Assembly (NCBI RefSeq): GCF_000835495.1 | Contig: NW_015622544.1 | Coordinates: 5,670,855-5,734,854, forward strand | DNA: 64,000 nt | Direction of reading: 5' to 3' | Origin: Cladophialophora immunda | Lineage: Eukaryota > Ascomycota > Eurotiomycetes > Chaetothyriales > Herpotrichiellaceae | Shown: positions 9,921-18,915 of the stretch, one piece after another | Numbering within the stretch: the first letter of the stretch is position 1 | Layout: every line of letters starts with the position of its first letter | The notes under the pieces: model-generated | Databases searched by the model: none | What the model saw: the letters and a program-made list of their open reading frames with translations, nothing else | What the model was told of the DNA's origin: nothing | Program-made: the position numbers and the translations under genes

Positions 9921-12032
9921 ATGAGTGGCCTCGATGCAGCCGCAGGCATTGCAGGTCTGCTGACCCTGTCCTTCGCCTGTTTGCAGGGTTGTATCAAAGG
10001 GTTTACCCTGCTACGCCGAGCGCGCAGCCACGACCGTGATGTCGCGGTCGTGAGCTTGATGATCGAGCTTGAACAGCACAAGTTTCAGACATGGGCCGAA
10101 GAAGCTGGTCTGTTTGAGGACCCGCCGGACCTGCGGGTGAACGCTCGAGATGCCCGGTTCGTGCCCAAGATCCTGGAGCAACTGCAGACTCTTCTGCTGG
10201 ATGTCAACGGGCTTAAGAAACGATACCACCTGGACATCAGGGTGGGCTCTGAAATCCTAGACCTCAACGAGGCCAATTCTGCGGGCTCCAGGCTACTTCC
10301 GCAACACCGAAAGAGCCTGTCCGAATTCTTCGAACACAAAACAAGGTGGAGGAAGTGGACATGGATCGCCTTTGATGAGAAGAACGTTCGCGCCTTGATG
10401 GAGGATGTCAAAGTCTTGGTGGGCCAGCTACAACAGTACCTTGACCACGAGAGGCAGGTCAAGATGGAACAGGCATTCGACATCTTCCTGCGAACAACCG
10501 TCGTCAAGACTGCCAACGAACAGAAACTAGGTGTTATCGGTCACGATCGCAATCACTCTTTCTCCAAGGGGGCTGTCCCCGCTGCTGCTCGTTTGAAAAG
10601 ACAAGGTCTCCTTCTGGGGGTTACTGATGCATACACAGACAGTCCCTCAATCAACCAACGGCCGGAACCTTGGAGGACCTCAACAAATAGAGACACGCAC
10701 ACTTCTCTCTCCAGCCCCTCGATCGCATCATCGCCTTCATCCTCGTCCAAGTCGATGAGGCTGAACTCGATGGAGCTCGACTGCCCATCGCCGCCGCCCG
10801 AGGGTAGTCGGTACTTCGCTTGGTATGCTCGTGAGCCGGTACTCCTCGAGTGGAAGAGCGGTGGTAGAGGCATCAAGCTCCCGCTCCTCGAAAATCGGGT
10901 GGACCGGGTTTCGGCGTTTTTGCACGAGCTTGACTCGTCCTTTCACAGTTTACCTTGCCGTGGCTATATCAAAGATTGGGCCGTCAAGAACCGATATGCT
11001 TATGTCTTCGATCTTCCTTTCAGCGTCTACCCTCCGGCAGCGCAAAGAAGCCCGGTGGAGAGGCATATGGACCAACCTTCGTTGCCCAGTATGCACACGT
11101 TGCGAGACATGCTAGAACGACCGATGGGAATTCCGTCACTCAATCTCCGACTCTCCTACGCCATTACACTCTTGGAGACCTTGCTCCAAATCCATACTGC
11201 CGACTGGCTGCACAAGGAGCTTCGGTCGAACAACATCCTCTTCATTCGAGGACCGCAATCGGACAATGCATCCGATGAAGATATTTTACTTTCTCCGATA
11301 TACGTCGCGGGCTATGTCTATGCAAGAGTAGACAGTCCGGATGAGCTCACGGAGCCTACGGAGTCGGACTTTGAAAACGACCTTTATCGCCATCCGCAGT
11401 CAATGGGTAGCTCTAGGGTTTCGTATCGCAAGAGCTTCGATATCTTCAGCGTCGGTTGCGTCCTGCTTGAGCTCGGGCTGTGGAAAAGCCTGCCAGACAT
11501 TCTGCGGAACGGGTCTAAGGATGTGCGAAGTAGTGGGAGCCTGTCGAATGCCGCCTACAAGGGTCCGCGTTTCTCCTTTTCTTCCCCGTCAGCCACGCTC
11601 ACGCCGAGATCTTCGTCCCACTCCATCAGCAGACAGAGTCGTGATAGTTTGAGGGAGAGGCAGAGTCATGATTTGAAGCTGCGCAGGAGTATTCGCTCGG
11701 TCGACCGAGAAACCCGTGACGACAGCCCAGCGCCTGCCTTTGACCTTCTGGAATTGCGACATCAGCTGCTGCTCTCCCACCTGAACGAGGGGCAGAGTCC
11801 TGAGACGGTCGCGACGCGGCGTACTTCATCCAACGACATTTTGAATGCGTTGAGAGGGGCAGCAGGCATGGGATATGCAGGAATAGTAGAGAGCTTCCTG
11901 CGGGTGGTGGAAAACATGAAGGCAGTGGAAAGCGACACAGATCCTGCGGGACCCGTGGATGAGCATGAATATGCCCTCAAGCTAGAGATGGAGTCTCTCA
12001 ACACGCTCAGGGCCATTGCAAAAGTCATTTGA
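9921..12032 (+). CDS. HeLo-type N-terminal domain fused to a pseudokinase
   Basis: Single exon, 703 aa. Residues about 1-215 resemble the HeLo (prion-inhibition and propagation) domain of HET-S: short hydrophobic N-terminus (GIAGLLTLSFACLQGCIKGF), then LMIELEQHKFQTWAEEAGLF and further helices. In HET-S-like proteins this domain is the membrane-active cell-death effector. A Ser-rich linker (about 240-290) leads to a kinase-like domain: LRLSYAITLLETLLQIHT, then HKELRSNNILF at about residue 428, where the catalytic-loop Asp is replaced by Glu; the DFG region reads VAGY; KSFDIFSVGCVLLELGLW is the later F-helix region. A basic/Ser-rich insert (about 530-600) follows. The missing HxD and DFG aspartates make catalysis unlikely. 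Fungal heterokaryon-incompatibility-type genes often combine HeLo with kinase-like or STAND modules. Function here is inferred, not shown. Confidence 0.85.
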   Translation: MSGLDAAAGIAGLLTLSFACLQGCIKGFTLLRRARSHDRDVAVVSLMIELEQHKFQTWAEEAGLFEDPPDLRVNARDARFVPKILEQLQTLLLDVNGLKKRYHLDIRVGSEILDLNEANSAGSRLLPQHRKSLSEFFEHKTRWRKWTWIAFDEKNVRALMEDVKVLVGQLQQYLDHERQVKMEQAFDIFLRTTVVKTANEQKLGVIGHDRNHSFSKGAVPAAARLKRQGLLLGVTDAYTDSPSINQRPEPWRTSTNRDTHTSLSSPSIASSPSSSSKSMRLNSMELDCPSPPPEGSRYFAWYAREPVLLEWKSGGRGIKLPLLENRVDRVSAFLHELDSSFHSLPCRGYIKDWAVKNRYAYVFDLPFSVYPPAAQRSPVERHMDQPSLPSMHTLRDMLERPMGIPSLNLRLSYAITLLETLLQIHTADWLHKELRSNNILFIRGPQSDNASDEDILLSPIYVAGYVYARVDSPDELTEPTESDFENDLYRHPQSMGSSRVSYRKSFDIFSVGCVLLELGLWKSLPDILRNGSKDVRSSGSLSNAAYKGPRFSFSSPSATLTPRSSSHSISRQSRDSLRERQSHDLKLRRSIRSVDRETRDDSPAPAFDLLELRHQLLLSHLNEGQSPETVATRRTSSNDILNALRGAAGMGYAGIVESFLRVVENMKAVESDTDPAGPVDEHEYALKLEMESLNTLRAIAKVI

Positions 12033-12304
12033 GGCAGCCGATAGAGACATGTAGGGGTTATCAAATCCCCCGGCCCCTGCTTCAGATGGCTTCAGTCTAG
12101 CTATAGTGGGTGTTTCAGCCTGATGGTTAGCCTGATCAGCCTCAATCCTGGCCGCGACCGACTCAGCTGCCTTTGCCTCTTCGTTTATTTTCTGTCGCGT
12201 CTTCCAGCGTGTTATTCTTTTCCTGCACGGCGTCTCGGCGTATCATCGCTTTTACCTGTTGTGGTTCTTTGTACATGATGTGAAACGCCCTCCCACCTTG
12301 CACC

Positions 12305-13697
12305 ATGGCACCCGCGTCTTTGTCCAGCACTGCTTCTGACACTTCCATCCCTGCCGCAGAGGACTTGTTCAGCGATGAATCCGACTTCCACGGTAAGCCT
12401 AGTCTAGAGCCGGCACTGCCTTTGATCCCCGCAGGGCCTGTTGTTCATCTGATCTCACCTCTGCTGCGATATAGGGAGCTTGGAAACCAGGACGACATAC
12501 AACAAGCTAGCCGCATCATACAATCCCCAGAAATATTGGGCCGTCCATGAATGGAACACCCAGGTGGCTGCCGCGAGAGGGAGGAAAGCGAGGCACGAAG
12601 CCGCCGCCCGACAGCGCGCGAAGCTTGCACTGCGGAAACAACGGGAGGCCGAACCGGCGCCAGATGATGGCCCAGCGCCCCAGCAGCAGACGGAACGGCA
12701 GATCAGGGCGGATTTGCAGGGAGATGGAGACAGGGTGATGAAAGTCGACGCGAAAGTCAGTACCTCCGCAGGCCATGAAGAACCTGACACCGGGGTCGCC
12801 GATATCGAACAAGACGAGTCGCGCAAGCCACAGAACTTCTATGAGGGTCTCCCATCCGCCAAACAGCTCTCGGAGTCTGTCCCCGACTTCCTCGCCCGCC
12901 TGCCTCCTTCGACCACCACTCCTGTCGCCGCTGGGGGCCAACCGTGGATCTGGATCGCCAACCCTTACCCTCCCCCTGGCAAACGCTCCCTGGGACAGGC
13001 AGGAAACGCGAGTTCCGACCCCGAGTCCGGTGACGGTGATAGAGCCACGTTCCGCCAACTCGGGACGCGTCTTCTGGAAGGATATCTCTCGCGCAAACGT
13101 GAAGCCGAGTCTCAGAACCCCGGGAAAGCGGCCGGGGCCATCACGCGCATGCTCCGTCCCGATCGCTTGCAGTTGGAAACGGACATCAGGGAGTTGGCCA
13201 CATCCCAGCGTGTCACGGCAGGGAAGTGGATGCTCTTCCCGCGTGAGGAGGAAGTCGACTCAGTCTGGGCGGTTGTTGCGCGTGCCGTGTGGGAGGGCAA
13301 GTTGGGCACCACGGCCAAGGTGGCGACCGCCAAGGCAGAGGAAGGGATGATGGTCGTCGATGATCATGACGGCGGCAGCGGCACGAGAGACAGAGGTCTC
13401 AGACTGATATGCATCTACACCCGGGACTTCTCCGACCAAGCAGATGTCAAGCGCGTGCTGCAGGCTCTGAAGGATCTCGGCCTGCTCAACCTCGCCGGAC
13501 CCGGCGGCGCCGGGACGAATCCTGCGCTCAAGACCATCTACTACAAATGCGACGCCTACACGCACCTCGACCTGAGCAGCGGGAACGAGTACAAGTTGCG
13601 CGCGAGCATGTACTCGTCCCGCGACCTGTTTCCGGAGTGGTACCCCGGTGGCGCCAGTGCCGGTACCGGTTCTAGCAGAGGGTACGGATATCAGTGA
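12305..13697 (+). CDS. DUF1917 (BLES03/C11orf68-like) protein
   Basis: Two exons, 12305-12392 and 12475-13697, encoding about 436 aa. The 82-bp intron joins DFHG with SLETRTTYNK. After a charged Ala/Arg/Gln-rich N-terminal part, residues about 130-430 match the DUF1917 pattern: QPWIWIANPYPPPG, GKWMLFPREEEVDSVWAVV, RAVWEGKLGTTAKVA, LICIYTRDFSDQADVKRVL, IYYKCDAYTHLDLSSGNEY and LRASMYSSRDLFPEW. The structural fold in the family is eIF4E-like, but no biochemical role is established and none is claimed here. The stop lies 1 kb from the convergent PDAP1 gene. Confidence 0.92.
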
Positions 13698-13817
13698 CAG
13701 GATAAGAGCAAAGAGAGAGGCGGTGTGCTGAAGAGGAGCCAAATAACCGTGGCACAAAACAAAAGAGAGCAAATCGAGTCTCTGCAGTCCAGGAACTTGT
13801 CTGGTGTCGATTCAAGT

Positions 13818-13846
13818 GAGATGGAGATGGAGATGGAGATGGAGAT
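13818..13846. repeat. (ATGGAG)n hexanucleotide microsatellite
   Basis: Four tandem ATGGAG units with partial flanks, about 125 bp after the DUF1917 stop codon. Confidence 0.9.
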
Positions 13847-13868
13847 CTGTGTGCGTTGCTTTTCGTGC

Positions 13869-13909
13869 GATGGATCACGGATGGATGCGTGGATGGATGG
13901 ACGGATGGT
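13869..13909. repeat. Imperfect (GGAT)n tetranucleotide repeat
   Basis: Interrupted run of GGAT units (GGATCACGGATGGATGCG, then GGATGGATGGACGGATGG). Confidence 0.8.
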
Positions 13910-14110
13910 ATGTTGGTTGCACGGCGTTCGCCGAGGGACAATATGTACACACATCATCCCTCAAGATGCCTCGCTACCTACCTAGGAGTCTATCTGCGGA
14001 GGTGGAGATGGAGATAAGAGCTGTGTGATGTACTGGTCAAGATTGCAGTGTGTTGTTCTTGTTCTTCCGTGTGGCTACCACTACCACTACTACTACCACC
14101 GACACGCCGC

Positions 14111-14158
<48 letters not shown>
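14111..14158. repeat. (TGA)16 trinucleotide microsatellite
   Basis: Perfect 48-bp tract of sixteen TGA units. It lies outside coding sequence, between convergent genes, and is likely length-variable among strains. Confidence 0.97.
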
Positions 14159-14389
14159 GATCGCTCATGACAATCGGGACGTGACAAGATTGTCTGCTGG
14201 TCGTTACGCTGTGGCGATACCGTGTGTATAGCGAAGCCATCCAAGCGCACATGGAGAGAAATCAAGGAGAAAGAGGCGTCGGGGTGGAAGGGTTCTTCAT
14301 CTCCCGCTTTGTCTGTACTGAGTTATCAGGATGCTGTGAAATCATGCCCTCGGTCTCACTTCCTCTCCTCATTCCTCTCCTTCCACTAT

Positions 14390-14416
14390 CGTCATCATCG
14401 TCGTCATCGTCGTCAT
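14390..14416. repeat. (CGTCAT)/(CGT) imperfect microsatellite
   Basis: CGTCATCATCGTCGTCATCG-type interrupted triplet repeat about 250 bp from the PDAP1 stop codon. Confidence 0.85.
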
Positions 14417-14660
14417 ATCATATCGTCTCTGCTCTATGCTGCCTCCCCCGCCATCCGCTGATGCAAAAAAGGACGTGTAACAAAGGAAAGGGAAGACTTC
14501 GAGATGATCTCGATCATGCAGCCCCTTAACCAAGATCCACTCAGGGCGTCCTGTGCAACCCATGGCCGCCATGGCCTTCGTGGGGCTCATGCGGCACATC
14601 CCATACGCACGGCTCTCGAAGTCTGTACAGTAGTCGTTTGGCTGGAGAGTGAGGGAGTCC

Positions 14661-15476
14661 TCATTTCTTGGCTTTTTTGGCCGACTTTGCTCCGCCGGCA
14701 GTGCCCAGGGCTGCTTCTCTCAGCTTAGCCTCGCGATCGTTCTTGTCTTTGTCACGGGCCTCTTTCTCCTCCTTTTCGGCCTGTTTCCGTGCCGCAGCGG
14801 CCTCGCGTTGCTCGCGGATCAGCTTCAGCCTCGCCAGGTCAGCCCTTGCTTCGTCGGTCTTGCCCTCGGCGTGGAGTTTCTGATATCTCTCTCGAGCTTG
14901 CTGGGCAGCAATAGCCTCTCGCTCCCGCCTGCTGAGATTCTCCTTGTCCGCCTTCTTTGGTGTTTCGCCACTGGCACCCGTGACCGCTCGAGCCTGCGAC
15001 CTTGCCTTTTGCGTGTGGTTGGGATTTGCCGGCATGTCTTCGTCTTCCTCTTCTTCCTCGTCTTCAGAAGTACTGGGCAGGTCCCCGACGGCGGCTGTCT
15101 TTTGGTTCTTCTTGGCAATGGCTTCTTGTTTCTTCTTGCGAGCGAGCTCTTTGCGTTGTTCTCGAGTCAGCTCATTTGACGAGGCCTGCGCGGCGGAAGC
15201 TCCCTCGCCAGAGTCCGAGGACTCTTCTGAGGAGGATTCTTCCTCTTCTGAGGAGTCCTCCTCCTCCTCCTCCTCTTGTTCTCCTGGCTCTCGCCACATG
15301 CCCATCTGATTACCCTCTTTGTCTAAAGGTTGCAGGTCACGGGAGAAATGCTTGCCACCTGCGGTTTAGAGTCAGCTAGCTGTGGTGTAGACTGGATGAG
15401 GTTTGGGTGGAATCAGAGTGTACATACCTCCTCTGGTCGGCTTTGAGAATTTTCCTCCTCGTCCTCGTGGAGCCAT
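14661..15476 (-). CDS. PDAP1/PP28-type heat- and acid-stable phosphoprotein (casein kinase substrate)
   Basis: About 248 aa from exons 15428-15476 and 14661-15358 (69-bp intron). The first exon gives [16 protein letters not shown]; the join yields [21 protein letters not shown] long Glu/Ser acidic stretch with many SxxE/SEE casein-kinase-II sites follows (residues about 45-75), then [18 protein letters not shown], a second acidic block, and the diagnostic C-terminal core NPNHTQKA...[45 protein letters not shown] split over positions about 115-200. This core is the signature of the mammalian PDAP1/PP28 family. The tail is Lys/Ala-rich. The family is poorly understood and linked to mRNA translation or growth-factor binding in animals; role in fungi unknown. 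Confidence 0.93.
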
Positions 15477-16243
15477 GGTGAAAAGTGTAAGGGGCAGGCG
15501 GATTCGGGCAAACGTGTGGTCAAGGAGAGGAGCAGGGCGGGGCAGTCTCTCGTAGAGGCGGCTAATTTGCAGGGTAGGTCAACAGAGATCTTGACTCGGT
15601 AGATAAAGCTGCAAGATGTGGTGTCCCTTGAAAGTGCGATCAGCAAAACCCTCATTCAGGCTGGACAGGAAGCAGAAAGTGCGGGCATGTGACTGGAACA
15701 AAGGGCGGTGGCCTCGAGGTTGCAACCAAAAGAATTTCTTTGTGCCCAAACGCGGGGGAGGAGAGGGAAAAAAAAGGGGGTTGCGTCCAAGAGCAGATGG
15801 AAGGGAACCTACACAAGTTGTCACTAAAGAGGCCGCAGCACAAAGTCCACCAGAGACAGTGAGGCAGAAGAGGAAGTCACTTGTTGAAGATGCTGAAGAG
15901 AGAAAGAAACAGAACGACAAGGGGAGGGAGGCAGCCACACATGATGCCAGATGCAAGATGCAAGATCCCGCTGAGTTGTCACTGGAGCCACCAGCCTCAT
16001 CCCACCAATCAGCATCACTCCCCACGCTGTGTCGTGGCGATACAAGGCTGGCGCTCCCTGAACAGACACAACCGCCACAAGCATCCGAGGGGCTGATCCG
16101 GTGGTCGATATCTCGAGCATCGTCCCAGAATGACCCACAAGATCTAGGATTCCAGGTCTGTAGATGAGATACGGGCGAGGAAGCCACTACCACTCCCTGA
16201 CTGCTAAGCCAGCGGCCATCGGGAGGAATGCAGGGGACCATTC
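15477..16243. other. Intergenic region between PDAP1 and MFS genes
   Basis: Holds the PDAP1 promoter and the 3' end of the transporter transcript. A purine-rich stretch with a run of eight A then five G lies near 15770. Long open frames cross it on both strands (15616-16167 plus, 15579-16289 minus), overlapping each other; see rejected items. Confidence 0.5.
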
Positions 16244-17736
16244 TCACACCCTTACTCGCTTCCATCCTACAGTGACCCATCTTACACACAGCAGTACCAT
16301 TGCCGCCGACATCATGCTTGTTGCTGCGAACACTTGTAGCCCAATGAACTTCCCTCCATCGCTTTGTATCAGCGCTCCCGCAATTGGGGATCCTGTCAAG
16401 ACTGCGAGGCCCTGGGACACAGTTTGGGTTAGAACAGTGCTTACGAGGGCCAAAGTCGACTTACCGCGATACTAAAGCCCATGCCCGTGCGAACACCCGC
16501 CTTTTTCGGGTCTCTTGTCAAGCTGGTAAGCACCACAGGAAACAAAGCCTGAATCCCGGCGGCGACGACACCATATACCACGGCGAAAATCCATAGTCCA
16601 GTCACTGAGTCCACTGCAATCCAACAGTAGAGAATTATGCCAGCCACACCGACCATGGGGATCATCAAGTTCAACGGACCGACCCATCTCTGAGCGATAT
16701 ATGCCGGAACCACCCGAGAAGGCACTCCCACGCCGTTCAAGACCATCAGCAGGTTGATGCTCGTGGCTTGACTGGTCCCCAGGGCATCCCTGCCAAAGGT
16801 GCCAATGAAGAAGAACCCAACGTAGACCGACCAAAAGTAAAGGAATGAAGCCATGAGATATAGTGTATATGGCGCTTCCCTTAAGGCCGACCATTCCACC
16901 ACCGGCCCAGATTTTCGAGGCGGCAAGCGTGGCTACCGGGACACATCAGCACTCAGCCTCATTGACAAGGATCAGCCACTCACTTTCAGGAACATAAACG
17001 CCACGCCCGCGAGGAGGAGCTGCACAAATGCCATGGTGCGAATAGTCCAAGGAAACCCAGCCGTCGGCAACATCTTTTCGGCGATGGCAGGGAACACGAG
17101 ACCGCCAATTGCCGAACCTGTCACGGCCATTCCCAATGCAGTTGCCCTTTTGTGCTCGAAGTAAGTGCTCGCCAGTGCCAGGGTTGGAACAAATGCCAGT
17201 CCATATCCAAATCCAACGCAGACCGTTTGTGCCAGAAAGATTTGCCAGTATTCGCGGCACAAACTGAGCAAAAAAAGACCTACAACGTAGATGACACTTC
17301 CACAGATGTACTGAATGTTGAAGAAACCTGCATCGAGAGCCCTCCCTGTGAAGGTCCCCATCCCGAACAGCACAAAGACCTGAGTGGTCCCAATCCAGGC
17401 CACCGAGCTCGGGTCACCTATCCTCATGACCTCGACGTAGTAAGTCTGGAATACTCCAAAGCTGTTGATGAAGCCCCAGGTATTGAAGATGACTAGATGC
17501 GTGGCAAAGGCCACAGACCAGGCCTTGAAGCCTCCATCTGGTGGTGGCCCTGGATCCGCAATATCGGGCGTCCGGATCCTGGAGAGCGTCTTTGAAAGAA
17601 CACCTGTGGACTTTTGCAGGTTCGAGGTTGCTAGATGGATGTCACCCGTGGAGGTATTGATCTCGATCTGTTCCTTTTCATCCTCAATATCCCTCTGAGT
17701 CCTCGGGATGTGTTCCACCTCGACAGGATCTCCCAT
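16244..17736 (-). CDS. MFS transporter, monocarboxylate (MCT) type
   Basis: About 462 aa from exons 16984-17736, 16465-16932 and 16244-16411; introns of 51 and 52 bp. After an acidic cytosolic N-terminus comes PDGGFKAWSVAFATHLVIF, the MCT-family signature at the start of helix 1. The usual pattern of twelve hydrophobic helices follows: six in the first exon, then a loop containing PRLPPRKSGPVVEWSALRE, then helices 7-12. The exon 2/3 join restores GMGFSIAGLAVLTGSPIAGAL, another conserved stretch of fungal MCT-like carriers. Such proteins carry monocarboxylates, riboflavin or other small acids across the plasma membrane; the substrate cannot be read from sequence. It is leftward-transcribed like its neighbours on either side. 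Confidence 0.93.
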
Positions 17737-18915
17737 GCTTGTCCTTCAATATTAGACATACACCTGGCTTCTGACCGAACAATGGGGTAAACGGGCGTTA
17801 GGTGCCTCTCAGGCAGACCTCACCAGCATAGGACATGACGCGAATTTAAAGCAGGGACAGCCTAGGTTGACCGACAGTTGAGCATCGAGAGTAGGTATGG
17901 AGAAGGCCGTAGCAAAGTTCCAGTCAACCATCTTGTAGCCCCGCACCCTGGCGATGGCCGTGATATCCGTTCCCTCAACTCGGTGGCTGCTTCCACCCTT
18001 TGCCGCATTCTTTCCATCTGAGCTATTGGCGGGGGAAATTCTGAGTTGGGTGACAGGTAATGGAGCGAGGCACAAGTCTTTGTAAGCCTGAGGGACCGAT
18101 TAGAACATGGTTGAGCAGGCAGCGACTCGTCTTTCAGAGGTCAAACAGAGCGTCAGGACTTCGTGAGGGACACCGACGACCTTGATCCGGTGGAATAGGA
18201 TTGTGACTAGGTAGCTCTATGTGCTTTCTTCGTGTCTGAGGCTTATGCAAGCACAACATGGCCAATGATGCGAGAGTACTGATGGAGAGAAGAGCGAAGC
18301 AAGACAGCTGAGAAGGATGAGAAGTGGAATCCATATATGGAGAACGCTGTCAAAACTGCCCCTCTAGGCTTGTGGTCTGGGGACGCTGTCGGACTTCTTG
18401 GCCTACTTCTGGCTCGTTCATAAAGTAGCAGCCTCACTTCAATGCTGGGTGGCGGCAATACACCGGCTACGCTCTACAGGTGGTCCGTTCAAACCACCCA
18501 GTCACTCTGGTCACTCCCCAGACGGCATCAAGCCAAAGATATTGACCCCAACATCCTAAGAAGTGAAAGGAGAGAAACATGGGACGTGAAATAAGTTTCA
18601 AGAGCTAGGTCTATAAAGCCCGAGTCGCAACAACAGCAAAGTTCTACCACCGTGACCTATTCTGTGTTCTCTCTTTGTCCGTGGTCATATCAATCAGCAC
18701 ATAAAGCGCTCTTTTTCCAATGTAACTTGTCGTCTTTGTCTTGGTGTCCTGGGTTTCCAAGGCATGCCTGTCGCACATCAACCTCCCTGCGCCCGAGAAG
18801 AGTCGCCGCTGCAGTGATCGCCTGACGACGTATCCTGTCGTGGCATTGATCGTTTATGTGAACAGATATGTGAACAGAGATACCCAGTCATAGCCCCGCC
18901 CCGCGCCTTTGGAGG
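17737..18915. other. Intergenic region upstream of MFS gene, downstream of tps2
   Basis: 1.2 kb holding the transporter promoter and the tps2 3' region. Frames at 17809-18075 and 18134-18458 (minus) show no recognisable domain. Confidence 0.5.

Larger units (their letters stand above)
13698..14660. other. Convergent intergenic region rich in microsatellites
   Basis: About 960 bp between the stop codons of the DUF1917 and PDAP1 genes. It contains four separate simple repeats (listed individually) and no convincing gene. The poly-Asp/poly-Ile/poly-His frames through the TGA repeat are products of the repeat. Confidence 0.7.

Noticed and set aside
12516..13058. 180-codon minus-strand frame
   Set aside because: Antisense to the DUF1917 gene, which has clear conserved motifs.
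14111..14158. Repeat considered as CRISPR or other array
   Set aside because: A pure 3-bp microsatellite with no spacers.
14025..14265. Frames with poly-Asp, poly-Ile and poly-His
   Set aside because: Produced by reading the (TGA)16 repeat in different frames; no gene context.
15579..16289. Overlapping long frames on both strands (183 and 236 codons)
   Set aside because: They overlap each other, have low-complexity or membrane-like random composition and no family motif; the region is the spacer between PDAP1 and the transporter.
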